From positions 1,674,001 through 1,738,000 of the forward strand of contig NZ_CP047957.1 in NCBI RefSeq assembly GCF_014280035.1: 64,000 nt of DNA. The letters run 5' to 3'. Positions 49,562 to 58,383 of this stretch are shown piece by piece (position 1 is the stretch's first letter; each line of letters begins with the position of its first letter). The translations under genes were made by a program, and so were the position numbers. Origin of the DNA: Synechococcus sp. A18-25c. Lineage in GTDB: Bacteria; Cyanobacteriota; Cyanobacteriia; PCC-6307; Cyanobiaceae. The notes below the pieces were generated by a model. That model saw only the letters and a list, made by a program, of their open reading frames with translations. It searched no databases and was not told the DNA's origin.

Positions 49562-52500
49562 GTCCGATGGCAGCGGCGACCAACCGGCGCTTTGACCCGA
49601 ACAGGTATCCCCTGACACCAGGGGTGCGACTGCTGGAAGCGAGTGCAGGCACGGGAAAAACCTTCGCTCTCGCGCATCTTGTACTACGACTGGTGGTGGA
49701 ACAGCAGCTCACTCTGGACCAGCTGTTGGTGGTGACCTTCACCGAGGCCGCCGCGGCTGAACTGCGCGACCGAATTGGCCGCCGCCTGGATGGAGCACTG
49801 CAGGGCCTGATGCAACTGGAAAGCAATCAACCAGTGGACGACCGTGCGGATGCGGTGCTGGAGGAATGGCTGGAGCGGCACGGGCAAGACGCCTCTCAGC
49901 GCAGGATTTTGGCGAGCCGGTTGCTGGAAGCACTCGAAGCGCTGGAACGTGCAGACATCACCACCATCCATGGGTTTTGCCGGCGCACATTGCGCCGGCA
50001 GGCCTTGCAGAGCGGACAGGCCCTGGAACTAAACCTCGACGATGATCCCCAGACCATGGCCCAGGACGTGGCGCATGACCTCTGGCGGGAGCAAGTTCTC
50101 GGCCTAGCCCCCGCCGATCTGGCGGGATTGCTAGCCGCGGGGCTCAACGCGGATGCATTGACCGCGCAGCTGCAACGCCTTGATGGAGACTGCGCAGTGA
50201 GCATCGTCTCTGACGCAGAGCCGATTGAGCCAAGACAGCCCCTGGCCGTCGCCTTTGACGGGTGGATGCAAAGCCGCTGGATCCGGTTCTGCGAGCGCTG
50301 GAGAGACGGCGGCACCGCCTTGGAGCAAACCTTGCGATCCTGCGCTGCCGAATGGCGAGGCTACGGCTGCAAGGAGACCAAACCGTTCAGTCCGAAACCG
50401 AGAAAGGATCGCAGCCAGGAGCTCGATACCTGGCTGCGGCACGTGAACGCAACGGGACAGGAACGCCCGAGCTACGTCGACGTGCGCAACCAGGGGCTGC
50501 TGGGGAGTTATTTCCACCCCGGAAACTTCGAAAAAACGGCGCGTGCTTGCGGGGACATCAACCCCAGTCTCCCCGCACCAGAGCTGCAAGAGGCCATCGC
50601 CGATCTGTGGGATGGTCCCGCTGAGCAAACCTGGCGCCTGTTGCTCAGTCGCGGGCTGGAGCAGGTCAGAGAGCGACGCCGTCAACGGGGTGTGATCGGT
50701 TTTTCAGGCCTGCTGGATGCCTTGGACCCCGAACAGTCGGCCCATGCCGAATCCTGGATCCAACCGCTGCGAAAGCGCTATCGCGTCGCCTTGATCGACG
50801 AGTTTCAAGACACCGATCCACTGCAATGGAGGCTGATGCAGACCGCCTTCGGCACATCGGAACACCTGCTGCTGATGGTGGGTGACCCTAAGCAGGCGAT
50901 TTACCGCTTCAGGGGCGGAGATCTAAACACTTACAAGAGCGCCCGTCGTGCCGTGGAGTGCATCGATGACCTGCTCGACAATCGACGCACCACACCGCCC
51001 CTGATGAAGGGGATGAATGACCTGATGGCTCCGGGACTGCTGCACTCTGAGCTGCCAGTGCCAGCGGTGACGCCGCGTGCCTCCATCAGCCCACTTCCTC
51101 TCAACAAGGACTGTCAGTCCCTGCAGCTCCTGGACATCAATCCCGAGGGGGAAACAGAGCAGACCAGTCGAACGACGCTCGAGGAGCGCATCCCCGCCAT
51201 AACCTCCGAGCTGATTCTCACGACTTTGGCGGACGTACCGGAGCTCGACCCCTCGGACGTCTGCATTCTCGTCAGCCGTCACCGCCAAGCCGAAGCGATC
51301 CGCCGTCAGCTGGCGGCATCGGGATTGCCCAGTCGCCTGGTGAGCCAGGGCGATGTGTTGAGCAGCCAGGGTGCGGCAGATCTTCAGACGTTCCTGGATG
51401 CCCTGGCACGCCCGGCGCACTCCAGTGGACTGCGCGAGCTGGCCGTATCGCCCTTGCTGCAGTGGCGCCAGGTGGACCTGGAAATCGCAGAGACCAACGG
51501 TCGACTCGACCAACTGGCGGCCCAGATTCAGAACCTGGCGGAGGGGCTTCCCAAACTCGGCTTAATGGGGTGTCTGGCCCAGTTGATGGACGGACAAACC
51601 GTGGCCGATTTGTCCAGCCGCGGCCGGTTGCTCGGAGACCTGCAGCAATGCGCACGCCTGGTGCAAGACACCATGCATCGTCAGGGTCTCGATGCCGCCA
51701 GTGGCGCGGACTGGCTGAGGCGACAACGCCTGCATCCCCCAGATTCCATTCCCGAGGAAAGGCAGCCCTACAGCGATCTCGCCGAAAGCGCCATTGCCGT
51801 GGTCACGGTGCATCGCAGCAAAGGGCTGCAGTACCCCGTAGTGATTTGCCCCTACCTCTGGGAGGCACCCTCACCAGCCAAAGGACCGTTGTGGCGCAAC
51901 CCAGCAAACGAGTCCGCCTCCGGCTGGCGCATCGCACTCAACATGCACTGGGGACTGGGTCGCCGTCTGGCCCTGGATGACGCGCAGGAACAATACGCAG
52001 AGGCAGAACGCCTCGCCTACGTCGCCGTCACGCGCGCGGAACGCCATCTCGTGCTGTTCCTGGCCCAAGCAGCTCAACAGGACGGCAACCCACTCGCACC
52101 CTGGCTGTGTGGGCAGGCGGAATCACCATCGCCATGGATCAGTGTGCATGCTGCCCAGCCCTGTCTTCAACCGGGTCGTTGGCGTCCACGCTTCAGCACA
52201 AAGCAGCTGGGATGCGGCCCCATCCCCACCCATGGCTTCGACCGAAGCTGGGGCCGCAGCAGCTATTCCGCCTGGATTGCCAACCACGCGACTTCTCCCG
52301 TCAACCGTCAAGACCCGCGCAGTTTTGAAGAAGGGCGCGATGTGGATGCCCGCACCGGTGACGACCTCAGCAGCATGTCCACAGAAGCACCCAGCCCTGG
52401 TGGCGACAACGAAGACAGTCCTTTAGGCGCCTTCCCCCGGGGTGCCAATGCCGGAGATTGCCTGCATCGCATCCTGGAGCAGATCCCGTTTGACCAACCG

Positions 52501-53214
52501 GTCGCGCAAGCCGAGAACGAGGAGCTTGTGCAGCGCGAACTGAGTCGTTCGGGTCTTGACACCGACCTGACGGGTGTCGTTCTGAAGGGACTCACCACCC
52601 TGCTGCAGACACCGCTCGGCGGCCCCCTGGGAAAGCTCTGCCTCCGGGACTTGCATCCCGGCCGCCGCCTGCATGAAATGAGTTTCGATCTCCCCGTGGC
52701 ACACCATGGGCGAGCCGTTCGCCCTCAGCATCTCGCAACTGCCTTTCGGACCGAACCCAAGCAGCGTTTTGGAGTGGACTACGCCGATGCCCTGGAACAG
52801 CTTGAGTTCATTAGCCGCGGCTTTCTCACGGGATCCATTGATCTGGTGTTCACCGATGGCGAGGATCCCAAAACCGCGCGCTGGTGGGTTGCGGACTGGA
52901 AAAGCAACTGGATCGGCGAGCGCGACAGTGCCGGACGACCGCTGCACTGCGGTCCACGTCATTACACCCAGGCAGCAATGGAGGATCAGATGCGACTGCA
53001 TCACTACCCTCTCCAGGCCCATCTGTATCTCGTTGCCTTACACCGATTCCTGCAATGGCGTCTAGACGACTACCAGCCGGATCGCCATCTGGGTGGTTAC
53101 GCCTACGTGTTTCTCAGAGGAGTCTCCCCAGAGACCGGTGGCGGTGTCGTCCTCGAAAGGGCACCACTGAAACGGCTCCAAAAGCTCGACGATGTGTTGC
53201 GAGGTGACGGGTGA
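49558..53214 (+). CDS. recB: exodeoxyribonuclease V subunit beta (RecB)
   Basis: The helicase-nuclease subunit of RecBCD (1218 aa). SF1 motifs are ASAGTGKTFALAHLVL (residues 28-43), VTFTEAAAAELRDRIG, IHGFCRRTLRRQAL, LIDEFQDTDPLQWRL, MVGDPKQAIYRFRGGD, TVHRSKGLQYPVVICP and AYVAVTRAERHLVLF. The C-terminal nuclease carries GSIDLVFTDG, VADWKSNWIGE (the D-x-K core) and LQAHLYLVALHRFL. Overlap with recC by ATGA and with recD by GTGA (53211) indicates one operon. Presence of RecBCD is expected for marine picocyanobacteria but not for most other cyanobacteria. Confidence 0.97.
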   Translation: MSPMAAATNRRFDPNRYPLTPGVRLLEASAGTGKTFALAHLVLRLVVEQQLTLDQLLVVTFTEAAAAELRDRIGRRLDGALQGLMQLESNQPVDDRADAVLEEWLERHGQDASQRRILASRLLEALEALERADITTIHGFCRRTLRRQALQSGQALELNLDDDPQTMAQDVAHDLWREQVLGLAPADLAGLLAAGLNADALTAQLQRLDGDCAVSIVSDAEPIEPRQPLAVAFDGWMQSRWIRFCERWRDGGTALEQTLRSCAAEWRGYGCKETKPFSPKPRKDRSQELDTWLRHVNATGQERPSYVDVRNQGLLGSYFHPGNFEKTARACGDINPSLPAPELQEAIADLWDGPAEQTWRLLLSRGLEQVRERRRQRGVIGFSGLLDALDPEQSAHAESWIQPLRKRYRVALIDEFQDTDPLQWRLMQTAFGTSEHLLLMVGDPKQAIYRFRGGDLNTYKSARRAVECIDDLLDNRRTTPPLMKGMNDLMAPGLLHSELPVPAVTPRASISPLPLNKDCQSLQLLDINPEGETEQTSRTTLEERIPAITSELILTTLADVPELDPSDVCILVSRHRQAEAIRRQLAASGLPSRLVSQGDVLSSQGAADLQTFLDALARPAHSSGLRELAVSPLLQWRQVDLEIAETNGRLDQLAAQIQNLAEGLPKLGLMGCLAQLMDGQTVADLSSRGRLLGDLQQCARLVQDTMHRQGLDAASGADWLRRQRLHPPDSIPEERQPYSDLAESAIAVVTVHRSKGLQYPVVICPYLWEAPSPAKGPLWRNPANESASGWRIALNMHWGLGRRLALDDAQEQYAEAERLAYVAVTRAERHLVLFLAQAAQQDGNPLAPWLCGQAESPSPWISVHAAQPCLQPGRWRPRFSTKQLGCGPIPTHGFDRSWGRSSYSAWIANHATSPVNRQDPRSFEEGRDVDARTGDDLSSMSTEAPSPGGDNEDSPLGAFPRGANAGDCLHRILEQIPFDQPVAQAENEELVQRELSRSGLDTDLTGVVLKGLTTLLQTPLGGPLGKLCLRDLHPGRRLHEMSFDLPVAHHGRAVRPQHLATAFRTEPKQRFGVDYADALEQLEFISRGFLTGSIDLVFTDGEDPKTARWWVADWKSNWIGERDSAGRPLHCGPRHYTQAAMEDQMRLHHYPLQAHLYLVALHRFLQWRLDDYQPDRHLGGYAYVFLRGVSPETGGGVVLERAPLKRLQKLDDVLRGDG

Positions 53215-54920
53215 GCGAACAACCACTGGAGAACGCTGCACCACAGGCCCTCAGCCGGGGACTGATGGCAATGCTGACTCGACGCCGTCCCTTACCGAAG
53301 CAACTAACACCGCTGGAGCACAGAGCGATGCAGGATCTCGTGCAGGCACTCACCCACGCCCTGAGTCGCGGTGAGATGAGCGTGACCCTCGGCCATGGTG
53401 CGCCCGAGCCCGAGGGTCTCTCGGCCGCGGGATGGCCCGACACCCACCGCCAGGCCCTGGAACACAGCGGCTGGCTCAGCGAAGACCCCGCCTTGATGGT
53501 GTTAATCGACGACCAGCTGCTGTGGAGGCGCTGGCATCAGGGGATCACCGACCTAGAGGAGCGCCTGGTGCAGCGAAGCCGACTGACCCCCTTGGGACAG
53601 GTTTCCGCACAGCACCCGCCGCTTCACAGCTCCGGCAGCGGCGTTCATGAGCAGCACAATGCCGAACAAAAGGCAGCGGTAGAAGCCATCAGCCGTCACC
53701 AGCTGGTGTTGCTCAGCGGAGGTCCAGGCACGGGCAAGACCAGCACCGTGCAAGCCATGTTGCTTCGGGCGATTCACGACCGCGGAAACCTGCGCATCCA
53801 TCTCGCTGCACCAACGGGCAAGGCTGCCCGGCGCCTGCAGGACGCAGTCCGGTGCCATGCAACCACCGCCGCACTGCCTTGCACCACAGTGCACCGATTG
53901 CTCCAGGCCCGGCCGGGAGGATTCGCCCGCAACCGCAGAAACCCCTTAAGCATCGACCTGCTGGTGGTGGATGAGATGTCGATGGTGGATCTCAACCTGG
54001 CCCAGGCACTGCTGGACGCCCTGCCGGAGGGCGCACAACTGGTGCTGGTCGGCGATGAAAATCAATTGCCACCGATCGGGGTAGGCGCGGTGTGGCAGGC
54101 ACTGCAATCAGAGGGCCTGCGCCAGAGGTTCGGGCCGGCATCCATCCGTCTGCAGGTTGTGTACCGCAACCGTGGCGACCTGGCTCGCTTGAGCAACGGG
54201 CTTTGCAAAGACGGGCCGGAAGCCTTCTGGCAAGGCCTATCGGCACTGGATCACGCATCAAATATCAAGTCGATCCTCACACGCTCAACACGACTTCCCG
54301 ACCTCGTGCTGACGGCCATTCGTCATCGCATGGACGCAATGAGCAGAGCCTCTCAGGCGCTGAGCATCAACCCCGAAGGAGAGCCTGACCCGAGCCAGGC
54401 CCATGCGCTGCTGGAGCAACTCGACTCCCTGATGGTGTTGTGCCCGCGGCGTCGCGGACTTTGGGGTGTCGAGACGCTCCACCGACAGCTCGTGTCGGGC
54501 CAAAGTCCAGAGACCTGGCCGGAGGGTTTGCCGGTGCTGTGCAGCGACAACCAGACGGAACTGGGGCTCGCCAATGGTGATCTTGGGATCTGCATCGGCC
54601 ATGGATCCAGCCGAAGGCTGTTGTTCCGCTGCAGTGATGATGCAGGTGACAGCTGCTTTCGCCTGCTGCACCCGGCACGCATCAAACAGATTCAGCCGGC
54701 CCTGGCGCTGACGATCCACAAAGCACAAGGGAGCGAAGCCGATGCGGTGATCCTGCTCTGGCCACCCCAAGAGGAGCGGCCGACCACATCGCTGCTCTAC
54801 ACCGCGATGACTCGTGCGCGTCACCAACTGACCATCGTGCGACTGGCGGCCACGGTCACTGGCAGCCAGATTGAAGAGCGGCATCCTGGACACATCGGTC
54901 ACCAAGGGGGCAGGACGTGA
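53211..54920 (+). CDS. recD: exodeoxyribonuclease V subunit alpha (RecD)
   Basis: The 5'-3' helicase of RecBCD (569 aa). The GTG start overlaps the recB stop. Motifs are LLSGGPGTGKTSTVQAMLL (residues 168-186), APTGKAARRLQ, VVDEMSMVDLNLAQALLDAL, LVGDENQLPPIGVGAVW, ALTIHKAQGSEADAVILLW and LLYTAMTRARHQLTIVR. The N-terminal 140 residues are the RecB-binding part and are shorter than in E. coli. Its stop overlaps the GTG of the next gene. Confidence 0.95.
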   Translation: MSEQPLENAAPQALSRGLMAMLTRRRPLPKQLTPLEHRAMQDLVQALTHALSRGEMSVTLGHGAPEPEGLSAAGWPDTHRQALEHSGWLSEDPALMVLIDDQLLWRRWHQGITDLEERLVQRSRLTPLGQVSAQHPPLHSSGSGVHEQHNAEQKAAVEAISRHQLVLLSGGPGTGKTSTVQAMLLRAIHDRGNLRIHLAAPTGKAARRLQDAVRCHATTAALPCTTVHRLLQARPGGFARNRRNPLSIDLLVVDEMSMVDLNLAQALLDALPEGAQLVLVGDENQLPPIGVGAVWQALQSEGLRQRFGPASIRLQVVYRNRGDLARLSNGLCKDGPEAFWQGLSALDHASNIKSILTRSTRLPDLVLTAIRHRMDAMSRASQALSINPEGEPDPSQAHALLEQLDSLMVLCPRRRGLWGVETLHRQLVSGQSPETWPEGLPVLCSDNQTELGLANGDLGICIGHGSSRRLLFRCSDDAGDSCFRLLHPARIKQIQPALALTIHKAQGSEADAVILLWPPQEERPTTSLLYTAMTRARHQLTIVRLAATVTGSQIEERHPGHIGHQGGRT

Positions 54921-55264
54921 CAACACGGGTTGAGCGTCCCTGGGGCTGGTACGAAAACCTGACGGAGGGACCCGGCTACAAGGTCAAACGCTTGCTGGTG
55001 AAGGAGAACGCACGGCTGAGCCTGCAACGGCATCGTCATCGCAGCGAGCACTGGGTTGTGGCGGCTGGTCAGGGGTCGCTTTACTGCGACGGTCAATGGC
55101 TGGATGCAAGCGCTGGCACCACCTTTGAAATTCCGGTTGGTGCCCTTCATCGGGCCCGTGGAGGCGCGGGCGATCTGCTGATCATCGAGGTGCAACGCGG
55201 CACCGTTTTGCAGGAATCCGACATCGAACGGTTGGAAGATGACTTCGGGAGGGTGATACCTTGA
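54917..55264 (+). CDS. cupin domain of mannose-6-phosphate isomerase type (ManC C-terminal-like), 115 aa
   Basis: Starts with GTG at 54917 overlapping the recD stop. The sequence VERPWGWYENLTEGPGYKVK, RLLVKENARLSLQRHRHRSE, HWVVAAGQGSLYCDGQWLDA and the later EIPVGALHRARG is the cupin half of type II mannose-6-phosphate isomerase/GDP-mannose pyrophosphorylase. Only the isomerase domain is present. Predicted to interconvert fructose-6-phosphate and mannose-6-phosphate using a metal held by the HRHR, E and H residues. Its place in the rec operon looks incidental. Confidence 0.85.
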   Translation: MTTRVERPWGWYENLTEGPGYKVKRLLVKENARLSLQRHRHRSEHWVVAAGQGSLYCDGQWLDASAGTTFEIPVGALHRARGGAGDLLIIEVQRGTVLQESDIERLEDDFGRVIP

Positions 55265-55367
55265 GCCTTCACCTTTGAACAGAAGGCAAGCAATACAGCG
55301 CGGCATTTGCCGATTGGACGTTGCAGGCCTGATTTGAAGGATCAATCAGGCGGCAAGCCTTTACGTC

Positions 55368-57206
55368 ATGACCCAGATGCAATCGCAGGCCACTGAGCCC
55401 TGCGCCGTGGATCTCACTGTTTCTGAGCTCCCCGAGTCTCCCCAGGCCGAAAGCGAGTCGGACCTGTTCACCACCGTGATTGAACCCACGGTTGACACCA
55501 AGAGCGTCGAATCGAGCAGTTCTGACGCCAAGCAAGACGCTGCTGAAGGATCCGGCTTTGCCGGCTTTGGCTTCAGCGAAGCTCTGCTGAAAACACTCGA
55601 CGCCAAGGGATACAAGGAACCCTCACCGATTCAAAAGGCAGCCTTCCCCGAGTTGATGTTGGGCCGCGATCTGGTGGGACAGGCCCAGACCGGCACCGGC
55701 AAGACCGCCGCATTCGCACTGCCGCTGCTGGAACGGCTGGAAGGCCGCAGCCATGACCCACGGGTGCTGGTGCTAGCCCCGACCCGTGAGCTGGCCATGC
55801 AGGTGGCTGATTCCTTCAAGGCCTATGCCGCAGGACATCCTCATCTGAATGTGCTGGCGATCTACGGAGGCTCGGATTTCCGTTCCCAAATTCACGCCCT
55901 CAAACGGGGCGTCGACGTGGTGGTCGGCACCCCAGGTCGGGTGATGGACCACATGCGCCAGGGAACCCTCAACACCTCGGGACTGCGCAGCCTGGTGCTG
56001 GATGAAGCCGATGAAATGCTGCGCATGGGCTTCATCGACGATGTGGAGTGGATCCTCGATCAGTTGCCCGAAGAGCGTCAGGTGGTGCTGTTCTCGGCCA
56101 CCATGCCGAACGAAATCCGTCGGCTCTCTAAGCGCTACCTCAGTGAACCAGCTGAGATCACCATCAAAACCAAAGATCGTGAAGCCAGGCGGATTCGGCA
56201 ACGCTCGATCACGTTGCAGAACGCCCACAAGCTGGAGGCACTCAACCGCGTGCTCGAAGCCGTCACCGGTGAAGGCGTGATCATTTTTGCCCGCACCAAG
56301 GCGATCACACTCACCGTGGCGGAATCCTTAGAGGCCGCTGGCCACGACGTCGCGGTTTTGAACGGCGATGTGCCTCAGAACCAACGCGAACGGACCGTGG
56401 AACGCTTGCGCAAGGGAACGGTCAACATCCTGGTGGCCACCGACGTGGCAGCCCGTGGACTCGACGTTGATCGCATCGGGTTAGTGATCAACTACGACAT
56501 GCCCTTCGACAGCGAGGCCTATGTGCATCGCATCGGACGAACGGGGCGTGCCGGACGCACCGGCGAAGCCATCCTGTTCATCACGCCGCGTGAACGTCGC
56601 TTCGTCGGCAACCTCGAACGGGCTGTGGGGCAGGCCATCGAACCGATGGACATCCCCAACAACGCCGAAATCAACCAGAGCCGTCTGGACCGTCTGCGCG
56701 GTCGCCTCAGTGAGCAGGCCACAGCAGAAGGCAATGAAGAAATGGAGCTGCTCAGGGAATTGGTCCAGCGCGTGGGTCTCGAACATGAGCTGGGCATGGA
56801 ACAGCTAGCCGTCGCCGCGCTCAAGATGGCTTTGGGCGATCAGCCCCTGCTGGTGCAGGGAGATGAAAGCTGGCTGAAGATGCCGATTCGAGGCGATCGA
56901 CGCGACGACCGTCGTGGAGATCGTGGCCGTGATCGTCGCCGCATGGATCGTGAGTCCCGTCCTCCGGAAGAGAACATGACCCGCTATCGCGTTGAAGTCG
57001 GTCATCGCGACCGGGTCAAGCCCGGCAACCTCGTGGGTGCCATAGCCAACGAATCAGGGCTTCAGGGCCGGATGATCGGGCGCATCCAGATTTTCGACAA
57101 TCACAGCCTTGTAGACCTGCCCAAGGGAATGCCCGAGGATGTCTATAACTCTCTCCGGCGACTAAAGGTCATGAACCGGGAGCTCCAAATCACCCAAGCC
57201 TCCTGA
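55368..57206 (+). CDS. DEAD-box RNA helicase with C-terminal DbpA-type RNA-binding domain
   Basis: ATP-dependent RNA helicase (612 aa) of the CsdA/DeaD type, which in cyanobacteria is often cold-regulated. The N-terminal 60 residues are acidic. Motifs: GFGFSEALLKTLDAKGYKEP and SPIQKAAFPE (Q motif), AQTGTGKTAAF (I), APTRELAMQ (Ia), VLDEADEML (II), FSATMP (III), VATDVAARGLDVD (V), HRIGRTGRAGR (VI). A basic Arg/Asp-rich linker (about 525-555) is followed by RYRVEVGHRDRVKPGNLVGA, the DbpA domain. It lies 104 nt after the cupin gene, probably with its own promoter. Confidence 0.95.
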   Translation: MTQMQSQATEPCAVDLTVSELPESPQAESESDLFTTVIEPTVDTKSVESSSSDAKQDAAEGSGFAGFGFSEALLKTLDAKGYKEPSPIQKAAFPELMLGRDLVGQAQTGTGKTAAFALPLLERLEGRSHDPRVLVLAPTRELAMQVADSFKAYAAGHPHLNVLAIYGGSDFRSQIHALKRGVDVVVGTPGRVMDHMRQGTLNTSGLRSLVLDEADEMLRMGFIDDVEWILDQLPEERQVVLFSATMPNEIRRLSKRYLSEPAEITIKTKDREARRIRQRSITLQNAHKLEALNRVLEAVTGEGVIIFARTKAITLTVAESLEAAGHDVAVLNGDVPQNQRERTVERLRKGTVNILVATDVAARGLDVDRIGLVINYDMPFDSEAYVHRIGRTGRAGRTGEAILFITPRERRFVGNLERAVGQAIEPMDIPNNAEINQSRLDRLRGRLSEQATAEGNEEMELLRELVQRVGLEHELGMEQLAVAALKMALGDQPLLVQGDESWLKMPIRGDRRDDRRGDRGRDRRRMDRESRPPEENMTRYRVEVGHRDRVKPGNLVGAIANESGLQGRMIGRIQIFDNHSLVDLPKGMPEDVYNSLRRLKVMNRELQITQAS

Positions 57207-57211
57207 ACCCC

Positions 57212-57481
57212 ATGGTCGGCCGCCTTGCGTCGATCAGCGTGGCCCTTGGCCTGCTGATCACACCGTCTTTTCCTGCCAGGGCCACGGAAGGAGAAAATGC
57301 CATCACCCGCTTGTGTCTGGCTGGCTTCAATGCCGCCATGGCCCAGGCTGGCAAGACACCGCCGGACGGCATGGGTGATTTCACCTGTGATTGCTTTCTC
57401 ACACAAGTGAATGAGGGTCGTTCGATCCAAACGGCGCAGGAGACCTGCAAACAGAAAGCAGCTCAGCAATTCAAGATCTGA
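57212..57481 (+). CDS. exported small protein with four cysteines, 89 aa
   Basis: Only 5 nt after the helicase stop. The signal peptide occupies residues 1-24 (ASISVALGLLITPSFPARA). The mature part has cysteines in ITRLCLAGF, DFTCDCFLTQ and AQETCKQKA, enough for two disulfides, and an amphipathic helix NAAMAQAGKTPP. The family is unknown to me, but helical small proteins with CxxxC-like pairs are frequent in picocyanobacterial periplasm. Confidence 0.7.
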   Translation: MVGRLASISVALGLLITPSFPARATEGENAITRLCLAGFNAAMAQAGKTPPDGMGDFTCDCFLTQVNEGRSIQTAQETCKQKAAQQFKI

Positions 57482-57719
57482 TCCTCCCGAGGGCAAGATC
57501 TCTGTGCGAAAGGTCTCCGCGCCAACAGTCACTCGTCAGATCGCCCCCACCACCCCCCTATCGGGCTCCGACAGGGCTGTAGCTTGGATCGGTTCAGCTT
57601 CAACGTTCGGCTCTGATCGGCTCGCTCCCCCAGGCTTCAGCTTTTTGGCTTCAGCATCAAGGACTTTCCTTTTCGGACCACGGCTTCACTGATCACACCC
57701 CCCTCGGTCCCAATAGGAA
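57482..57719 (+). promoter_or_regulatory. 238-nt leader before the RNA-binding protein gene
   Basis: No open frame of quality is present. It contains two copies of CTTCAGC and GGCTTCAGC around CTTTTTGG. Genes for glycine-rich RRM proteins in cyanobacteria often have long cold-responsive leaders; this is the likely site, by analogy. Confidence 0.4.
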
Positions 57720-58058
57720 ATGACCATCTACATCGGCAACCTCTCCTTTCAGGCTGAGCAGGAAGACCTGCTTGACCTGTTCAGCCAGTACGGCGAAGTG
57801 AAGAGTGCCAGCCTCCCCCTCGACCGCGAAACCGGTCGCAAGCGTGGTTTCGGCTTCGTCGAAATGAACAGCGACGACGATGAGCAAAAGGCCATCGACG
57901 ACCTCCAAAACGTGGAGTGGATGGGCCGCATGATCCGCGTGAACAAAGCCACCCCCCGTGAGCGCACCGGTGGCGGTGGCGGCCGCGGTGGCTATGGCGG
58001 TGGCGGCGGTCGCGGTGGCGATGGCGGCTACGGCGGCGGTGGTGGAAACCGCTGGTGA
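57720..58058 (+). CDS. glycine-rich RRM RNA-binding protein
   Basis: The RRM is complete: MTIYIGNLSFQAEQEDLLDL with RNP2 (IYIGNL), then KRGFGFVEMNSDDDEQKAID with RNP1 (RGFGFVEM). After residue 82 a Gly-rich, RGG-like tail begins (GGGGGRGGYGGGGGRGG). Such Rbp proteins bind single-stranded RNA and often respond to cold. Length 112 is normal. Preceded by a long leader. Confidence 0.93.
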   Translation: MTIYIGNLSFQAEQEDLLDLFSQYGEVKSASLPLDRETGRKRGFGFVEMNSDDDEQKAIDDLQNVEWMGRMIRVNKATPRERTGGGGGRGGYGGGGGRGGDGGYGGGGGNRW

Positions 58059-58383
58059 TCTGATCACCAGGGGGAGTCAGTTCAAAGAGCTGGCTCCTCA
58101 TTCAACATCGTGTCCGATTGTTCATCACGGCAGAGGGCACGTTGAATCAATCACTCACTCCCGTCCAGAGGTTTGGACTCGACCCGTTCGGGATGTTGCG
58201 TGAGAAAAGTGCGACACCAAGCGCGGCGATGGCCTCAAGTCAGATCATGCTGCAAGCGATGCATTGCGTGTGATCGGGCCAACCAACCTCCTCAGCTCCT
58301 GATCCCGGCTGACCGCCTGTGACGGAACCAAACAGGGCATGGGCAACACAACGCTTGAATAAAGGCCTGGACAATCAGCGCGG
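58059..58383. other. 325-nt intergenic region between rbp and the ABC gene
   Basis: A hairpin (GAGTCAG with CTGGCTC, 58073-58097) lies soon after the rbp stop but lacks a T tract; it may be its terminator. No gene is recognised in the rest, which should hold the promoter of the ABC exporter. Confidence 0.45.

Noticed and set aside
57781-58203. Gly/His/Arg-rich frames over and after the RRM gene
   Set aside because: They are shadows of the GGC-rich tail on both strands.
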